Assembly: GCA_028695415.1 (NCBI GenBank)
Contig: JAQVIY010000005.1
Span: 1 to 56,854 of the forward strand
DNA: 56,854 nt
Reading direction: 5' to 3'
Origin: Minisyncoccota bacterium
Lineage (GTDB): Bacteria; Patescibacteriota; Minisyncoccia; Phycocordibacterales; Phycocordibacteraceae
Position numbers and translations under genes: made by a program. Of the stretch, positions 38,964 to 47,795 are shown one piece after another; position 1 is the stretch's first letter, and every line of letters starts with the position of its first letter. The notes below the pieces were generated by a model that was given only the letters and a program-made list of their open reading frames with translations, was not told the origin of the DNA and did not search any database.

Positions 38964-41900
38964 CTATGCTTCCGGCTCAGGCGGGAGGTTGAGCGGATCA
39001 ACATCGAGCGCGAGACCGCGGATCTGATTGGTAAGGACAGCGAAGGACGCCGGTGTGCCGGTATGGCTTATCGGCTCGTCCTTTACGATTGCATCGAAGG
39101 CTGCCGAGCGGCCCTGAATGTCATCTGACTTGATGGTGAGCATTTCTCGAAGCGTGTAGGCCGCGCCGTAGCCGAGAAGCGCCCACACTTCCATTTCGCC
39201 GAAACGCTGGCCGCCATTCTGTGCCTTACCGCCCAAAGGCTGTTGGGTGATGAGCGAGTACGGACCGATGGAGCGCATGTGGATCTTGTCTTCCACCATG
39301 TGATGCAGCTTCAGGACATACATGTACCCGACCGCGATAGTCTGAGCGAATGCTTCGCCTGAACGTCCGTCAAAGAGCTTCATCTTGCCGGAACGATCGA
39401 AACCGGCCTTTTCGAGCTCGTCGCGAATTTCTTCCGGCGTTGCACCGGCAAAGGGCGGTACGACTGCCTGGTAGCCGAGCGTGTTTGCCGCAAGACCGAG
39501 GTGCATCTCAAGAATCTGTCCGAGATTCATACGGCTTGGGACGCCAAGCGGCGTGAGGATGATATCTACCGGATTGCCGTCCTTGTCGTACGGCATATCT
39601 TCGACCGGGAGTACGCGAGAGATAACGCCCTTGTTGCCGTGACGACCGGCGAGCTTGTCGCCCACCGAGACGTTTCGTACCTGCGCAACGGTCACGACAA
39701 TCTTCTTGATGATGCCCGTCTCGAGCTGATCACCCTTCTCGCGAGAGAAGACGCGCACGCCGATGACGCGACCCTGCTTCCCGCCCTCCATACGAAGGCT
39801 CGTATCCTTCACATCCTTTGCTTTGTCGCCGAAGATAGAGCGAAGAAGACGCTCTTCCGGCGTGAGCTGCGTCTCGCCCTTCGGGGTTACCTTTCCGACG
39901 AGGATGTCGCCCGGACGCACTTCCGCGCCGATACGAATGACACCCTCTTCATCGAGATTCTTGAGACGAAGTTCGCCGACATTCGGAATGTCGTGGGTCG
40001 TCGTTTCGGGACCGAGCTTGGTGTCGCGTACCACGCAATCAAAGTCCTCGATATGCACCGTCGTAAACTTCGCTTCTTCAACGAGACGTTCGCTGATGAT
40101 GATGGCGTCTTCGTAATTGGCGCCGTTCCAGCTCATGAACGCGACACGTACGTTCTGACCGAGTGCGAGCTGACCCTTATCGGTCGACGAGTTATCCGCG
40201 AGAACATCACCCTTCTTGACGTGGTCGCCGAGGCGCACCGATGGGCGCTGCATGAATGCCGAGTTCTGATTGGTCTGGGTAAGTCCTTGGAGGTGATATT
40301 CCTTTTTCTTCCCCTCCTTGTTCTCAACGACGATCTTGCGCGCATCGAGGTGGGTCACCTCGCCGGCTTCGGTCGCGAGAACGAGACGGCCGGTCGAGCG
40401 GGCTGCGGGCGCCTCAATACCGGTTGCGACAAGCGGTGCCTCGGGGATAAGAACGGGCGTCGCCTGCTTCTGCATGTTTGAACCCATCAAGGAACGGTTC
40501 GCGTCGTCGTGGTCAACGAACGGGATCATACAGGTCGCCACCGAGAACATCTGGTAGGTCGAGGCGTCCATAAGCGTAATCATGTCGCGCTGGACGAGTA
40601 TCGGATCGCCTTTGTGGCGAGCCTCGACGGTATCGGGCACGATACGACCAGCATCGTCGAGCTTGGTTGCGCCGTGCGCGATGTACTCGAGTTCTTCGTC
40701 AAGCGCATTCAAGTACACAATCTCGTCAGTCACCTTCCCTTTCGATACCTTCACATACGGGGTTTCGATAACGCCGAAGTCGTTGGTGCGGGCGTGGGTC
40801 GCCATGTGGAGAATGAGACCAATGTTCTGACCTTCAGGCGTGTGGATGGGGCAAAGTCGGCCGTAGTGGCTCGGGTGCACGTCGCGCACTTCAAAGCCCG
40901 CGCGCTCGCGCGTGAGGCCGCCGGGGCCGAGCGCCGAGAAGGTGCGCATGTTCTCAAGCTCCGCGAGAATGTTCTGCTGATCCATAAACTGCGAGAGCTG
41001 GTTCGCGGTGAAGAACTCGTGCACGGACGCGTGGAACGGGCGTGGATTCACGAGCGCCATCGGGAGCGTAGTCTCGCTCTCGATGGTCGACATGCGATCC
41101 TGAATATTACGCTTCATACGGCTCATACCGACGCGCATACGCGCCTGGAGAAGCTCGCCGACGAAACGTACGCGGCGGAAACCGAGGTGGTCGATATCGT
41201 CAGGACGTGCGGAGGGGTCGGCGTTGAGCTTGGTTATCTCTGAAATGAGGCGAACGAAGTCAGCGAGCGCGAGTGTGCGCTTCTCCAAAGCTTTCTCGGT
41301 AGTCGGGAGGCCGAAGCGAGCGTTCAAGCGATGACGGCCGACGCGACCGATATCATAGCGCTCGACTGAGAAGAGCGACTGCACGAAGTTCTTCGCGTTC
41401 TCAGGAGTCGCGAGATCTCCGTCGCGCATGCGGCGATGTATCTCGATGTATGCCTCTTCGATTGATTTCGCTTCATCGTGCTCAAGAGTCGCCTTGATAG
41501 CCGCGAGTGCAAGCGGATCGTTCGTGAAATGCTTGATTACGGCCTCGCCCAACCCTCCGCCAAAGACGGTGAGAAGCTGGGTGATGGGGAACTTGCGCTT
41601 CCGATCTATCTTTACGAATATCGCGCCGTCCGCCTCCGAATCAATCTCAATCCACACGCCGCGGAGCGGAATAATCTTTGCGCCGAAGTACTGCTTACCG
41701 CGCAGAAGCTCGGATACGAAGAACGCTCCGAATGAGCGGGCCAGCTGGGGAACGATAGCGCGCTCAACGCCGGAGACAATAAACGAGCCGTGCGGCGTCA
41801 TAATCGGCATATCGGTCAAAAATATCTCCTGCTTCTTCTCAGAGCCGAAGGTTTTATTGATGAGCTTCACCGTCACTTTCACCGGAGCCTCATACGTGCG

Positions 41901-42140
41901 CGCATTCTCGCGCGCAAACGCTTCGTCGTACTTCGGTTCGCCTATTTCAAAATCTTCAAACTCGAGCTCGAACTTCTTGCCCGAGTAGTCGGTTATCGGA
42001 GAAAACTCCTTGAAGAGGTCTTTGAGACCGTCTTTCAAGAGCCAGTCGAACGAGCTGCGCTGATGGCCAACAAGATCAGGGAACGGGACTGAAGGGGCTC
42101 GGTACGCACCGAAGGTCTTCTGAACGAGGTTTTTGAGCAT
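38964..42140 (-). CDS. rpoB: RNA polymerase beta subunit
   Basis: 1058 residues: SFDWLLKDGLKDLFKEFSPI at the start, the rifampicin-region segment FFTANQLSQFMDQQNILAELENMRTFSALGPGGLTRERAGFEVRDVHPSHYGRLCPIHTPEGQNIGLI, KLAGRHGNKGVISRVLPVEDMPY, and the end of the core with GGKAQNGGQRFGEMEVWALLGYGA. The start MLKNLVQKTFGAYRAP at 42140 is chosen from family length. Transcribed before rpoC. Confidence 0.97.
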   Translation of the reverse strand: MLKNLVQKTFGAYRAPSVPFPDLVGHQRSSFDWLLKDGLKDLFKEFSPITDYSGKKFELEFEDFEIGEPKYDEAFARENARTYEAPVKVTVKLINKTFGSEKKQEIFLTDMPIMTPHGSFIVSGVERAIVPQLARSFGAFFVSELLRGKQYFGAKIIPLRGVWIEIDSEADGAIFVKIDRKRKFPITQLLTVFGGGLGEAVIKHFTNDPLALAAIKATLEHDEAKSIEEAYIEIHRRMRDGDLATPENAKNFVQSLFSVERYDIGRVGRHRLNARFGLPTTEKALEKRTLALADFVRLISEITKLNADPSARPDDIDHLGFRRVRFVGELLQARMRVGMSRMKRNIQDRMSTIESETTLPMALVNPRPFHASVHEFFTANQLSQFMDQQNILAELENMRTFSALGPGGLTRERAGFEVRDVHPSHYGRLCPIHTPEGQNIGLILHMATHARTNDFGVIETPYVKVSKGKVTDEIVYLNALDEELEYIAHGATKLDDAGRIVPDTVEARHKGDPILVQRDMITLMDASTYQMFSVATCMIPFVDHDDANRSLMGSNMQKQATPVLIPEAPLVATGIEAPAARSTGRLVLATEAGEVTHLDARKIVVENKEGKKKEYHLQGLTQTNQNSAFMQRPSVRLGDHVKKGDVLADNSSTDKGQLALGQNVRVAFMSWNGANYEDAIIISERLVEEAKFTTVHIEDFDCVVRDTKLGPETTTHDIPNVGELRLKNLDEEGVIRIGAEVRPGDILVGKVTPKGETQLTPEERLLRSIFGDKAKDVKDTSLRMEGGKQGRVIGVRVFSREKGDQLETGIIKKIVVTVAQVRNVSVGDKLAGRHGNKGVISRVLPVEDMPYDKDGNPVDIILTPLGVPSRMNLGQILEMHLGLAANTLGYQAVVPPFAGATPEEIRDELEKAGFDRSGKMKLFDGRSGEAFAQTIAVGYMYVLKLHHMVEDKIHMRSIGPYSLITQQPLGGKAQNGGQRFGEMEVWALLGYGAAYTLREMLTIKSDDIQGRSAAFDAIVKDEPISHTGTPASFAVLTNQIRGLALDVDPLNLPPEPEA

Positions 42141-42453
42141 GTCGTGAGTGGCTGAATCTTTTAATGTCACACAAATATACAAATGCGAACGCACGGAAAT
42201 AAATCCGCCTGCGCTATTGCGTTTCTTTCTTCTCCCGTATAAGCTCCCCGCCCCGTTAGAAATCTGATTTCTAACGGGGCCCGCCCTCCGCTACTCAGTC
42301 GTATCTATGCTCGTATAGTATCAGCCGGCAGTATTTCACGCAACCCAGCCGCATATGGGGATATCCGGACCTTTGACTTTCCTCGATTACATGGTAATGT
42401 GTGCGCATGCGGAATGTCCGCACCCTTGATCTTTGATCTGAAAGGAGACTCTT
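42141..42453. promoter_or_regulatory. Intergenic region before rpoB: leader and 31-nt palindrome
   Basis: On the minus strand this is the rpoBC leader, with TATATT near 42175 and AT-rich sequence up to the ATG. A near-perfect palindrome at 42250-42280 has 15-bp arms (GCCCCGTTAGAAATC and its complement) around one base and no T-run. On the plus strand it holds the promoter side of the 42454 gene, a small hairpin TGCGGA/TCCGCA (42408-42422) and its Shine-Dalgarno. No further gene was found. Confidence 0.5.
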
Positions 42454-43002
42454 GTGCCAAATGACCACCAAGTAGTATCGGATGCCTCGGAGACATCCCC
42501 TACAATGATTATGTACCCTCCTGACCGCATCATCGCACTCGCTCATCGATTCCCCGAAAATATCGTTCTTAATATCCGCCCGGCTCATTGGCCGGACAAT
42601 ATGAAAAGGGAATACTCAGCCGATGGCCCGTGGCAAGCCAGAACGCGGCAGAACAAAACGCGCCTGATGTACCCGCCGTTCTCACGTTTCCTTCTCAAGG
42701 GGAATCTTGCGAGAAACCAGGTTCTGATGAGCTATCAGGATCCTGAAGGCGGGATCTTCACCACCTCATGCGTCGTCCAAGAGGTGATCTGGGAGGGTAC
42801 CGGGGCGAATTTCGCTGAGACAGAGCGCGGCGGTCTGGCACACGTGAGACCCACTTCAAGTCCGAACATCTGTGGGAACTTCATCCTCGCGATAAGCAAG
42901 GTGCCGTCCGGCTCGATCGGTAACCCCATCGACCTGTGTGATCCGGAGGGCGTTTATTTCGAGCGGTTGTTCGAAAGCCAGATCCGTTCTTCTTGGCGTT
43001 AG
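42454..43002 (+). CDS. Unknown soluble protein (182 aa), Shine-Dalgarno class
   Basis: GTG 42454 is preceded by AAAGGAGA with 5-nt spacing; the ATG at 42461 is in a frame that stops at once. The product is soluble, with RIIALAHRFPENIVLNIRP and LMSYQDPEGGIFTTSCVVQE as distinctive stretches, and I do not recognise it. It converges on the 43145-43342 gene, each with its own terminator, the same layout as the gene pair in the rnr insertion. Confidence 0.6.
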   Translation: MPNDHQVVSDASETSPTMIMYPPDRIIALAHRFPENIVLNIRPAHWPDNMKREYSADGPWQARTRQNKTRLMYPPFSRFLLKGNLARNQVLMSYQDPEGGIFTTSCVVQEVIWEGTGANFAETERGGLAHVRPTSSPNICGNFILAISKVPSGSIGNPIDLCDPEGVYFERLFESQIRSSWR

Positions 43003-43021
43003 CCGTTGCATTATTTCAATC

Positions 43022-43053
43022 AAGCCCTGTCCTTGCGACAGGGCTTTCATTTT
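43022..43053 (+). terminator. Terminator of the 42454 gene
   Basis: AGCCCTGTC/GACAGGGCT with 5-nt loop, then TTCATTTT. Confidence 0.85.
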
Positions 43054-43103
43054 CCTCCTCATTTCCCCTTTGCTCTTGTTCTGTTGTGGGAGACAAAACG
43101 AAA

Positions 43104-43131
43104 CCGCCCCGATGTTCTGGGGCGGTACTGG
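43104..43131 (-). terminator. Terminator of the 43145-43342 gene
   Basis: CCGCCCC/GGGGCGG, followed on the minus strand by TTTCGTTTTG. Confidence 0.82.
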
Positions 43132-43144
43132 CCAAGCAATCTTG

Positions 43145-43342
43145 CTAGAGCATCTCGTATTCGATGCCTTGGCCGTATATTTCGACCGCATCCATCTCCA
43201 TTTCCCGGCCGTCCTTGTTGATGAACGTGAAGTGGCCGCCGCTCACCGAATTATCGGTCTCTACATCGAGCTCGCTGCCGATGTTGTAGATCTGTTGAAT
43301 TTCGGGAGGGATTTTGAGCAATCGCATATTCGGACATACCAT
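43145..43342 (-). CDS. Small unknown protein (65 aa), Shine-Dalgarno class
   Basis: ATG 43342 is preceded by AGGAGAG. The product (starts MVCPNMRLLKIPPEIQQ, ends YGQGIEYEML) is acidic and beta-rich by appearance, without membrane segments or a motif I know. It lies downstream of trmD in the same direction but has its own ribosome site and terminator. Confidence 0.55.
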   Translation of the reverse strand: MVCPNMRLLKIPPEIQQIYNIGSELDVETDNSVSGGHFTFINKDGREMEMDAVEIYGQGIEYEML

Positions 43343-43419
43343 GACTTCTCTCCTGTCTGATGTTTGATTCCCATGGATGGCCCCGATACTGGCGACCTAG
43401 CTTGAGTCCGATTGCTATA

Positions 43420-44115
43420 CTACTTACTTTTGCGCCACTTGTCAATCTTCGCGTGGTGGCCGGTCTGGAGGACTTTGGGCACCTTATATTTTTTATCCTT
43501 ATACAAAATAGTTTCGGGGCGGGTGTAGACGGCGCTTGAGGCAATACGGCGCTCTTCTACCGACGCATCTTTACCGAGCACGCCGGGCAGGCGGCGCGTG
43601 ACCGCGTCTACGATAGCAAGCGCCGGCACTTCCCCGCCGGTGTAGACTGCCTCACCTACTGCATACTCCTTCACCGACGCGAGCGTCTTCAGCATCTTCT
43701 TCGCCCGTTCGTCGATACCCTCGTAGCGGCCGCACACGAGCACGACATCGGTATATTTCGCGAGCTTGTCGGCCTCTTTGTTCGTAAACTGCTTCCCGCT
43801 CGGACTAAACCACACGACGGCAACCTTATTTCTACGACCGTGTGAATTAAGGTTTTTCGATTTCGCAGATGACTTGGAGACTCGTCCTTTAAGCGCTTTT
43901 TCGACGGCTCGGACGACCGGAAGCGCCGTCATCACCATCCCTGGCCCGCCGCCATAAGGGCGCTCGTCTACCTTGCCCCACTTGTTGAGGGCGTAATCGC
44001 GCGGGGTCTGATACGTTACGGAAATCTTCTTCTCTTTGCGCGCACGCCCGATAATAGACGCACTCAAGTATGCGTCGCATGCTTCGGGGAAAAGGGTGAT
44101 GAGATGAAATTTCAT
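43420..44115 (-). CDS. trmD: tRNA (guanine-N1)-methyltransferase
   Basis: 231 residues beginning MKFHLITLFPEACDAY, with WGKVDERPYGGGPGMVM, the SPOUT knot with VVLVCGRYEGIDERAKKM and YAVGEAVYTGGEVPALAIVDAVTRRLPGVLG. It methylates G37 of tRNAs. There is a basic insert (KGRVSKSSAKSKNLNSHGRR) before the knot. ATG 44115 lies 11 nt after a 146-nt structured element. The rpsP-KH-trmD order is the usual ribosomal/tRNA operon. Confidence 0.94.
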   Translation of the reverse strand: MKFHLITLFPEACDAYLSASIIGRARKEKKISVTYQTPRDYALNKWGKVDERPYGGGPGMVMTALPVVRAVEKALKGRVSKSSAKSKNLNSHGRRNKVAVVWFSPSGKQFTNKEADKLAKYTDVVLVCGRYEGIDERAKKMLKTLASVKEYAVGEAVYTGGEVPALAIVDAVTRRLPGVLGKDASVEERRIASSAVYTRPETILYKDKKYKVPKVLQTGHHAKIDKWRKSK

Positions 44116-44126
44116 AGAGAGAGCGA

Positions 44127-44272
44127 GGCGTATGGAAATTTTGAGACTCTCGGAGCCGGAGCAGCATGGTAATTGCAGCGCCGTAGGGCAGCCGCGCTGC
44201 AATTTGCGACGGCGAGAGTGAGCGCGTTTTGTCGCTGGACAAAACGACGCGTGCTCAAAATTTCCATACGCC
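44127..44272 (-). ncRNA. Candidate structured element: three-way junction before trmD
   Basis: Outer stem of 19 perfect base pairs (44127-44145, GGCGTATGGAAATTTTGAG, with 44254-44272) closes a junction. One branch is a hairpin of 11 bp with one bulged base (44223-44233 with 44238-44249, loop GCTG). The other has ACTCTCG/CGAGAGT (44146-44152 with 44213-44219) plus CCG/CGG, then an 11-bp AATTGCAGCGC stem (44171-44181 with 44194-44204). The element fills the space between the KH gene and trmD. It could be a leader regulator, processed RNA or small mobile element. Confidence 0.7.
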
Positions 44273-44278
44273 GAACGA

Positions 44279-44578
44279 TTACAATTCCTCGACTACCTGA
44301 TCGACTGTCTTCATCTCGGGAGAACGAGTGCCGCCGACCGGTTCATTGATCTTCAGGTTCACACGCGCGTTCCCTTTCATACCGGCAACGCGTAGGAGGA
44401 TGCGGAGCGCCTCGGCGGTCTTCCCGCTCTTGCCGATAATCTTGCCCATATCGTCGGGGTGAGTAGTGAGGGTCAGAAGGACGCCCATCTGATCAATAGT
44501 GCGCGTCGTCTCGACCGCCTCGGGGTGGTCGACGATGGCCTTCACGGTGTATTCGAGAAGCGCTTGGTCAGGTTCCAT
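44279..44578 (-). CDS. KH-domain RNA-binding protein (KhpA/YlqC-like)
   Basis: A 99-residue protein with a single KH fold of the type found between rpsP and trmD: LLEYTVKAIVDHPEAVETTRT, then the GxxG loop GKIIGKSGKTAEALRILLR. KhpA binds small RNAs and mRNAs in other bacteria. The C-terminal part adds about 25 residues. The start is ATG 44578; a TATTTG box ends 6 nt before it. Confidence 0.9.
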   Translation of the reverse strand: MEPDQALLEYTVKAIVDHPEAVETTRTIDQMGVLLTLTTHPDDMGKIIGKSGKTAEALRILLRVAGMKGNARVNLKINEPVGGTRSPEMKTVDQVVEEL

Positions 44579-44631
44579 AGTGGTCAAATAGGGATATGTA
44601 GAAATGGTAGCACCGCCGGAGGCGGTGTGCG

Positions 44632-45150
44632 TTAGGCTGCGGGGGTTTCCTCTGAGCCGACGCTTTCGGTCGGCTCCCCGACTTCTTGCGTCGGGGCCGG
44701 CAATGCCTCTGCAGCGACTTCCGCTTCGGTCGGGACTTCTTCGACCATCGGCGTTGCTTCTGCTGCTTCTTCTCCGACGCTTTCGGCCGGAGCCCCGACT
44801 TCTTGCGTCGGGGCCGCTTTTGCTGCTGCAACTGCAGCCTCGGCAGCGGCCTTTTCTGCTGCCAGTGCCGCTTCGCTCTTCTGCGGAGACTTCCGTGGGA
44901 GAACATTTACCTTCTTTCCTTCGATAACGCCCTTGGCGACGAGGAGGTTGTGGATGGAGTCGGTCGGCTGCGCCCCTTTGGCAATCCAACCCTTCGTGTT
45001 CTCTTCGTTCAGCGTAAGCGCCTTGCTCTTCGGGTTGTAGGTACCGAGGAGCTCGACGATATTACCCGCCTTCGCGGCGCGTTCCTTCTCGAGGACGACA
45101 ATACGAAATGCCGGATCATTGGTCCGGCCGATACGCTGAAAACGAATCAT
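44632..45150 (-). CDS. rpsP: 30S ribosomal protein S16 with long repeat-derived tail
   Basis: Residues 1-80 are S16 (MIRFQRIGRTNDPAFRIVVLEKERA, LLGTYNPKSK, WIAKGAQPTDSIHNLLVAKGVI). The remaining 90 residues are an Ala/Glu/Val-rich tail containing APTQEVGAPAESVG and a second APTQEVGEPTESVG. In DNA the two are near-identical 48-nt units each made of two hairpins. ATG 45150 is chosen because CATACC ends 7 nt before it; ATG 45156 is in frame. Divergent from rnr. Confidence 0.93.
   Translation of the reverse strand: MIRFQRIGRTNDPAFRIVVLEKERAAKAGNIVELLGTYNPKSKALTLNEENTKGWIAKGAQPTDSIHNLLVAKGVIEGKKVNVLPRKSPQKSEAALAAEKAAAEAAVAAAKAAPTQEVGAPAESVGEEAAEATPMVEEVPTEAEVAAEALPAPTQEVGEPTESVGSEETPAA
44655..44820. 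repeat. Two copies of a double-hairpin unit in the rpsP tail
   Basis: Units near 44655-44700 and 44772-44818 each contain CCGACGCTTTCGG and CCCCGACTTCTTGCGTCGGGG-like hairpins with few differences. They are read in frame as APTQEVG and ESVG. Confidence 0.65.
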
Positions 45151-45225
45151 CAACATAGGTATGCGAAGACTACCAGAGAAGCTGCAAAATCGCAAATAGC
45201 CCCGATTCTGTTAGAATGGATGGAA

Positions 45226-47187
45226 ATGTCAGCTGACCAGGTCTACGAGGGCCCGATAACGATGACCCGCAAGGGTTTCGGCTTTTTCTCTGTCGGCGAA
45301 GATTCAGAGGACCTGATAATCCCGAAAGAATGGACGAACCGCGCGCTTTCGGGCGACCTCGTAAAAGTCGTCTCCGCGGGGATGTATAGCGACCCGATGG
45401 GCAGAATGCCCCCGCGTGCCGCAGGCAAGGTGACCGAAATAGTCTCACGCGCCCGCGAAACGTTCGTTGGTACGCTCGTCGAAGAAGAAGGGCTCACGTT
45501 CCTCAAGCCGGACTATAAGAAGATGTATGTGCCGCTCGTCATTCTCGATCGTGGTGACGCAACCATCGGCGACAAGGTGCTTGTGCGACTTACAAGCTGG
45601 GACGCGGACAAAGCATATCCTCTCGGTACGATTGAGGAAATCATCGGCAAGGCCGGTCTTCACGATGTCGAGATGCGTGCGCTCGCGCTCGGACAGGGAT
45701 TTTCACCCGCCTTCCCTCCCGGCGTTACCGCCGAAGCGAAACAACTCGAGACCGAAGGTCGAAAGATCCTGGAAAAAGAAGTCGCCGCGCGCATCGCACG
45801 CAATCCGCGCGCCGATTTTAGAATGGTCAGCACCTGCACTATCGACCCCGTTGATGCAAAAGATTTCGACGATGCCCTATCAGTACAGAAACTCCCCGAT
45901 GGGAATATAGAAGTCGGCGTCCATATCGCTGACGTATCTTTCTTCGTGAAGCCCGGCACCGAACTCGACAAGGAGGCGATTACCCGCGCGACGTCGGTCT
46001 ATCTGGTCGATCGCACCATACCAATGCTCCCCCATATTCTCTCGACCGATCTTTGCTCGCTCAATCCAAACGAAGACCGTCTTGCTGTCTCAGCTGTCTT
46101 CACGCTCGATGCGGACGCGAACATTGTGGACGAATGGTTCGGCGAGACCGTCATTCATTCTGCAAAACGCTTCACCTACGAGAACGCTCAAGAAGTGCTC
46201 GATACCGGCGCGGGCACGATGCATACCGAACTTTCTACCCTTCTCGCACTCTCAAAGAAGATTCGCGCGAAGCGCGCGGCGAAGGGTGCTATCGAATTTG
46301 ATACGGCAGAAGTAAAAGTGGAGCTTGATGAGACAGGTAAGCCGATTGCAATACGCCTCAAGGAGCGCAAAGCGACCAATCTCCTTATCGAGGACTTCAT
46401 GTTGCTCGCGAACGAAGCGGTCGCGAAGCATCTTTCAAAGCTCACTGCGGACAAAGGCAAGCACTTCGCATCACTCTACCGCGTGCACGACGAGCCGGAC
46501 ACCGACCGCATTGAGAACCTTGCAAACCTGCTCCGCGTCATGGGCTACCACCTCGAGACCTCGGGTGCCGGCAAAGTGACCGGTGCCGAATTGAACCGGC
46601 TTCTCGAGGCGGTAAAGGGCAAGCCGGAAGAATACCTCGTAAAGACCGCAGCACTTCGCTCCATGAGCAAAGCCATCTACACCACGAAGAACATCGGTCA
46701 CTTCGGTCTCGCGTTCGAGTTCTACACGCACTTCACCTCCCCTATCCGCCGTTATCCCGACCTCGTCATCCACCGGCTCGTAAAGGCGCATGCCGGCGGC
46801 GATCCCATCACCGCCGAGGAAATGCAGGCGTTCGACAAGCTTGCTATTCACGCCTCTGAGCGCGAAGTCGCGGCCGCTGATGCCGAACGTGATTCGATCA
46901 AGATGAAGCAGGTCGAATTCCTCTCTGAAAAAGTCGGTGAGGAATTCGATGCGGTCATCTCCGGCGTCTCCGAGCGCGGACTCTATGTTGAGGAGCAGAC
47001 GACCCATGCCGACGGCATGATACGCATCACCGACGTCGGTGATGATTATTTCGAATACGACGAGAAGCACTACAGCCTCATCGGCAAGCGTACAAAAAAG
47101 ACTTTCCGTCTCGGTGATCCGATTAAGGTGAAATTAACGGCAACGAGAATAGCCGAAAAAGAGCTGGACTTCGTTCCCGTGCCATAA
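45226..47187 (+). CDS. rnr: RNase R family exoribonuclease; 3' end recoded by an insertion
   Basis: 653 residues: N-terminal cold-shock/OB domain (VYEGPITMTRKGFGFFSVG), RNB catalytic domain with DPVDAKDFDDALSVQ and LVDRTIPMLPHILSTDLCSLNP, YTHFTSPIRRYPDLVIHR, and a C-terminal S1 domain. It degrades structured RNA 3'-5'. TAGAAT (45212-45217) ends 8 nt before ATG 45226. The final codons are a recoded copy of a segment found again 1357 nt downstream; the switch in codon use (TTA, AGA, ATA) begins at about 47125. Confidence 0.94.
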   Translation: MSADQVYEGPITMTRKGFGFFSVGEDSEDLIIPKEWTNRALSGDLVKVVSAGMYSDPMGRMPPRAAGKVTEIVSRARETFVGTLVEEEGLTFLKPDYKKMYVPLVILDRGDATIGDKVLVRLTSWDADKAYPLGTIEEIIGKAGLHDVEMRALALGQGFSPAFPPGVTAEAKQLETEGRKILEKEVAARIARNPRADFRMVSTCTIDPVDAKDFDDALSVQKLPDGNIEVGVHIADVSFFVKPGTELDKEAITRATSVYLVDRTIPMLPHILSTDLCSLNPNEDRLAVSAVFTLDADANIVDEWFGETVIHSAKRFTYENAQEVLDTGAGTMHTELSTLLALSKKIRAKRAAKGAIEFDTAEVKVELDETGKPIAIRLKERKATNLLIEDFMLLANEAVAKHLSKLTADKGKHFASLYRVHDEPDTDRIENLANLLRVMGYHLETSGAGKVTGAELNRLLEAVKGKPEEYLVKTAALRSMSKAIYTTKNIGHFGLAFEFYTHFTSPIRRYPDLVIHRLVKAHAGGDPITAEEMQAFDKLAIHASEREVAAADAERDSIKMKQVEFLSEKVGEEFDAVISGVSERGLYVEEQTTHADGMIRITDVGDDYFEYDEKHYSLIGKRTKKTFRLGDPIKVKLTATRIAEKELDFVPVP

Positions 47188-47263
47188 TCAACCCCTCGCC
47201 CAAAGGGGCAGCTTGGTGTATACCAGGAACAGGTTGTTCCCATCAACGAAACGGAGGGTTACT

Positions 47264-47659
47264 GTGGACACGACAAACGACGTAACGGAAGCACCCGCGG
47301 CCGAATTCCGACTGAGCGATCTCATCATCACCGCCTTGGCTGGGTTCGCTATCGGCCTCATTATCGCCAAACTGAACGGGTTCAGTATGCACCTCGCCGC
47401 GGCAGCCGGCATAGCATATGGTGTCATCGGATATGCCTGGGCATTCTTTGTCCTGGGGTACTTAGACCGTCTTGAATATGAGGAGCCCGACAGCATCACC
47501 AACCTGTGCTTCCAGAATGGACACCTGGGTCTGCTCGGGCTCACCCTATCGCTCGCTAGCGTCCCGGCGACCATTATCATGTCTTTGGTTGCCCCCGTGG
47601 CCGTAGCGATGATGAGCCTGTTCCAAATCATAACCATCCGTCGTCCTCGTCTCGGATAA
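47264..47659 (+). CDS. Cargo membrane protein of the rnr insertion
   Basis: GTG 47264, preceded by GGAGGG with 5-nt spacing, opens a 131-residue frame. A polar N-terminus (DTTNDVTEAPAAEFR) is followed by about four helices (LIITALAGFAIGLIIAKL, AAAAGIAYGVIGYAWAFFVL, two more at the end). No family recognised. The longer frame to 47213 has no ribosome site. Promoter-like TATACC lies near 47219. A terminator follows. Confidence 0.62.
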   Translation: MDTTNDVTEAPAAEFRLSDLIITALAGFAIGLIIAKLNGFSMHLAAAAGIAYGVIGYAWAFFVLGYLDRLEYEEPDSITNLCFQNGHLGLLGLTLSLASVPATIIMSLVAPVAVAMMSLFQIITIRRPRLG

Positions 47660-47688
47660 CAGGACGACGGAGCTATTCAAATCCGGTG

Positions 47689-47716
47689 AGGCGCAGCACC
47701 TGCTGCGCCTTTTTGT
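47689..47716 (+). terminator. Terminator of the 47264 gene
   Basis: AGGCGCAGCA/TGCTGCGCCT with 2-nt loop, then TTTTTG. Confidence 0.88.
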
Positions 47717-47746
47717 TATCCATGAACATACCCCACGTCCTATGAA

Positions 47747-47777
47747 AAGAAAACGCCTCTCGCAAGAGAGGCGTTGA
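47747..47777 (-). terminator. Terminator of the 47796-48350 gene
   Basis: AACGCCTCTC/GAGAGGCGTT, followed on the minus strand by TTCTTTTC. Confidence 0.85.
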
Positions 47778-47795
47778 GCAATACTGACACCGTCA

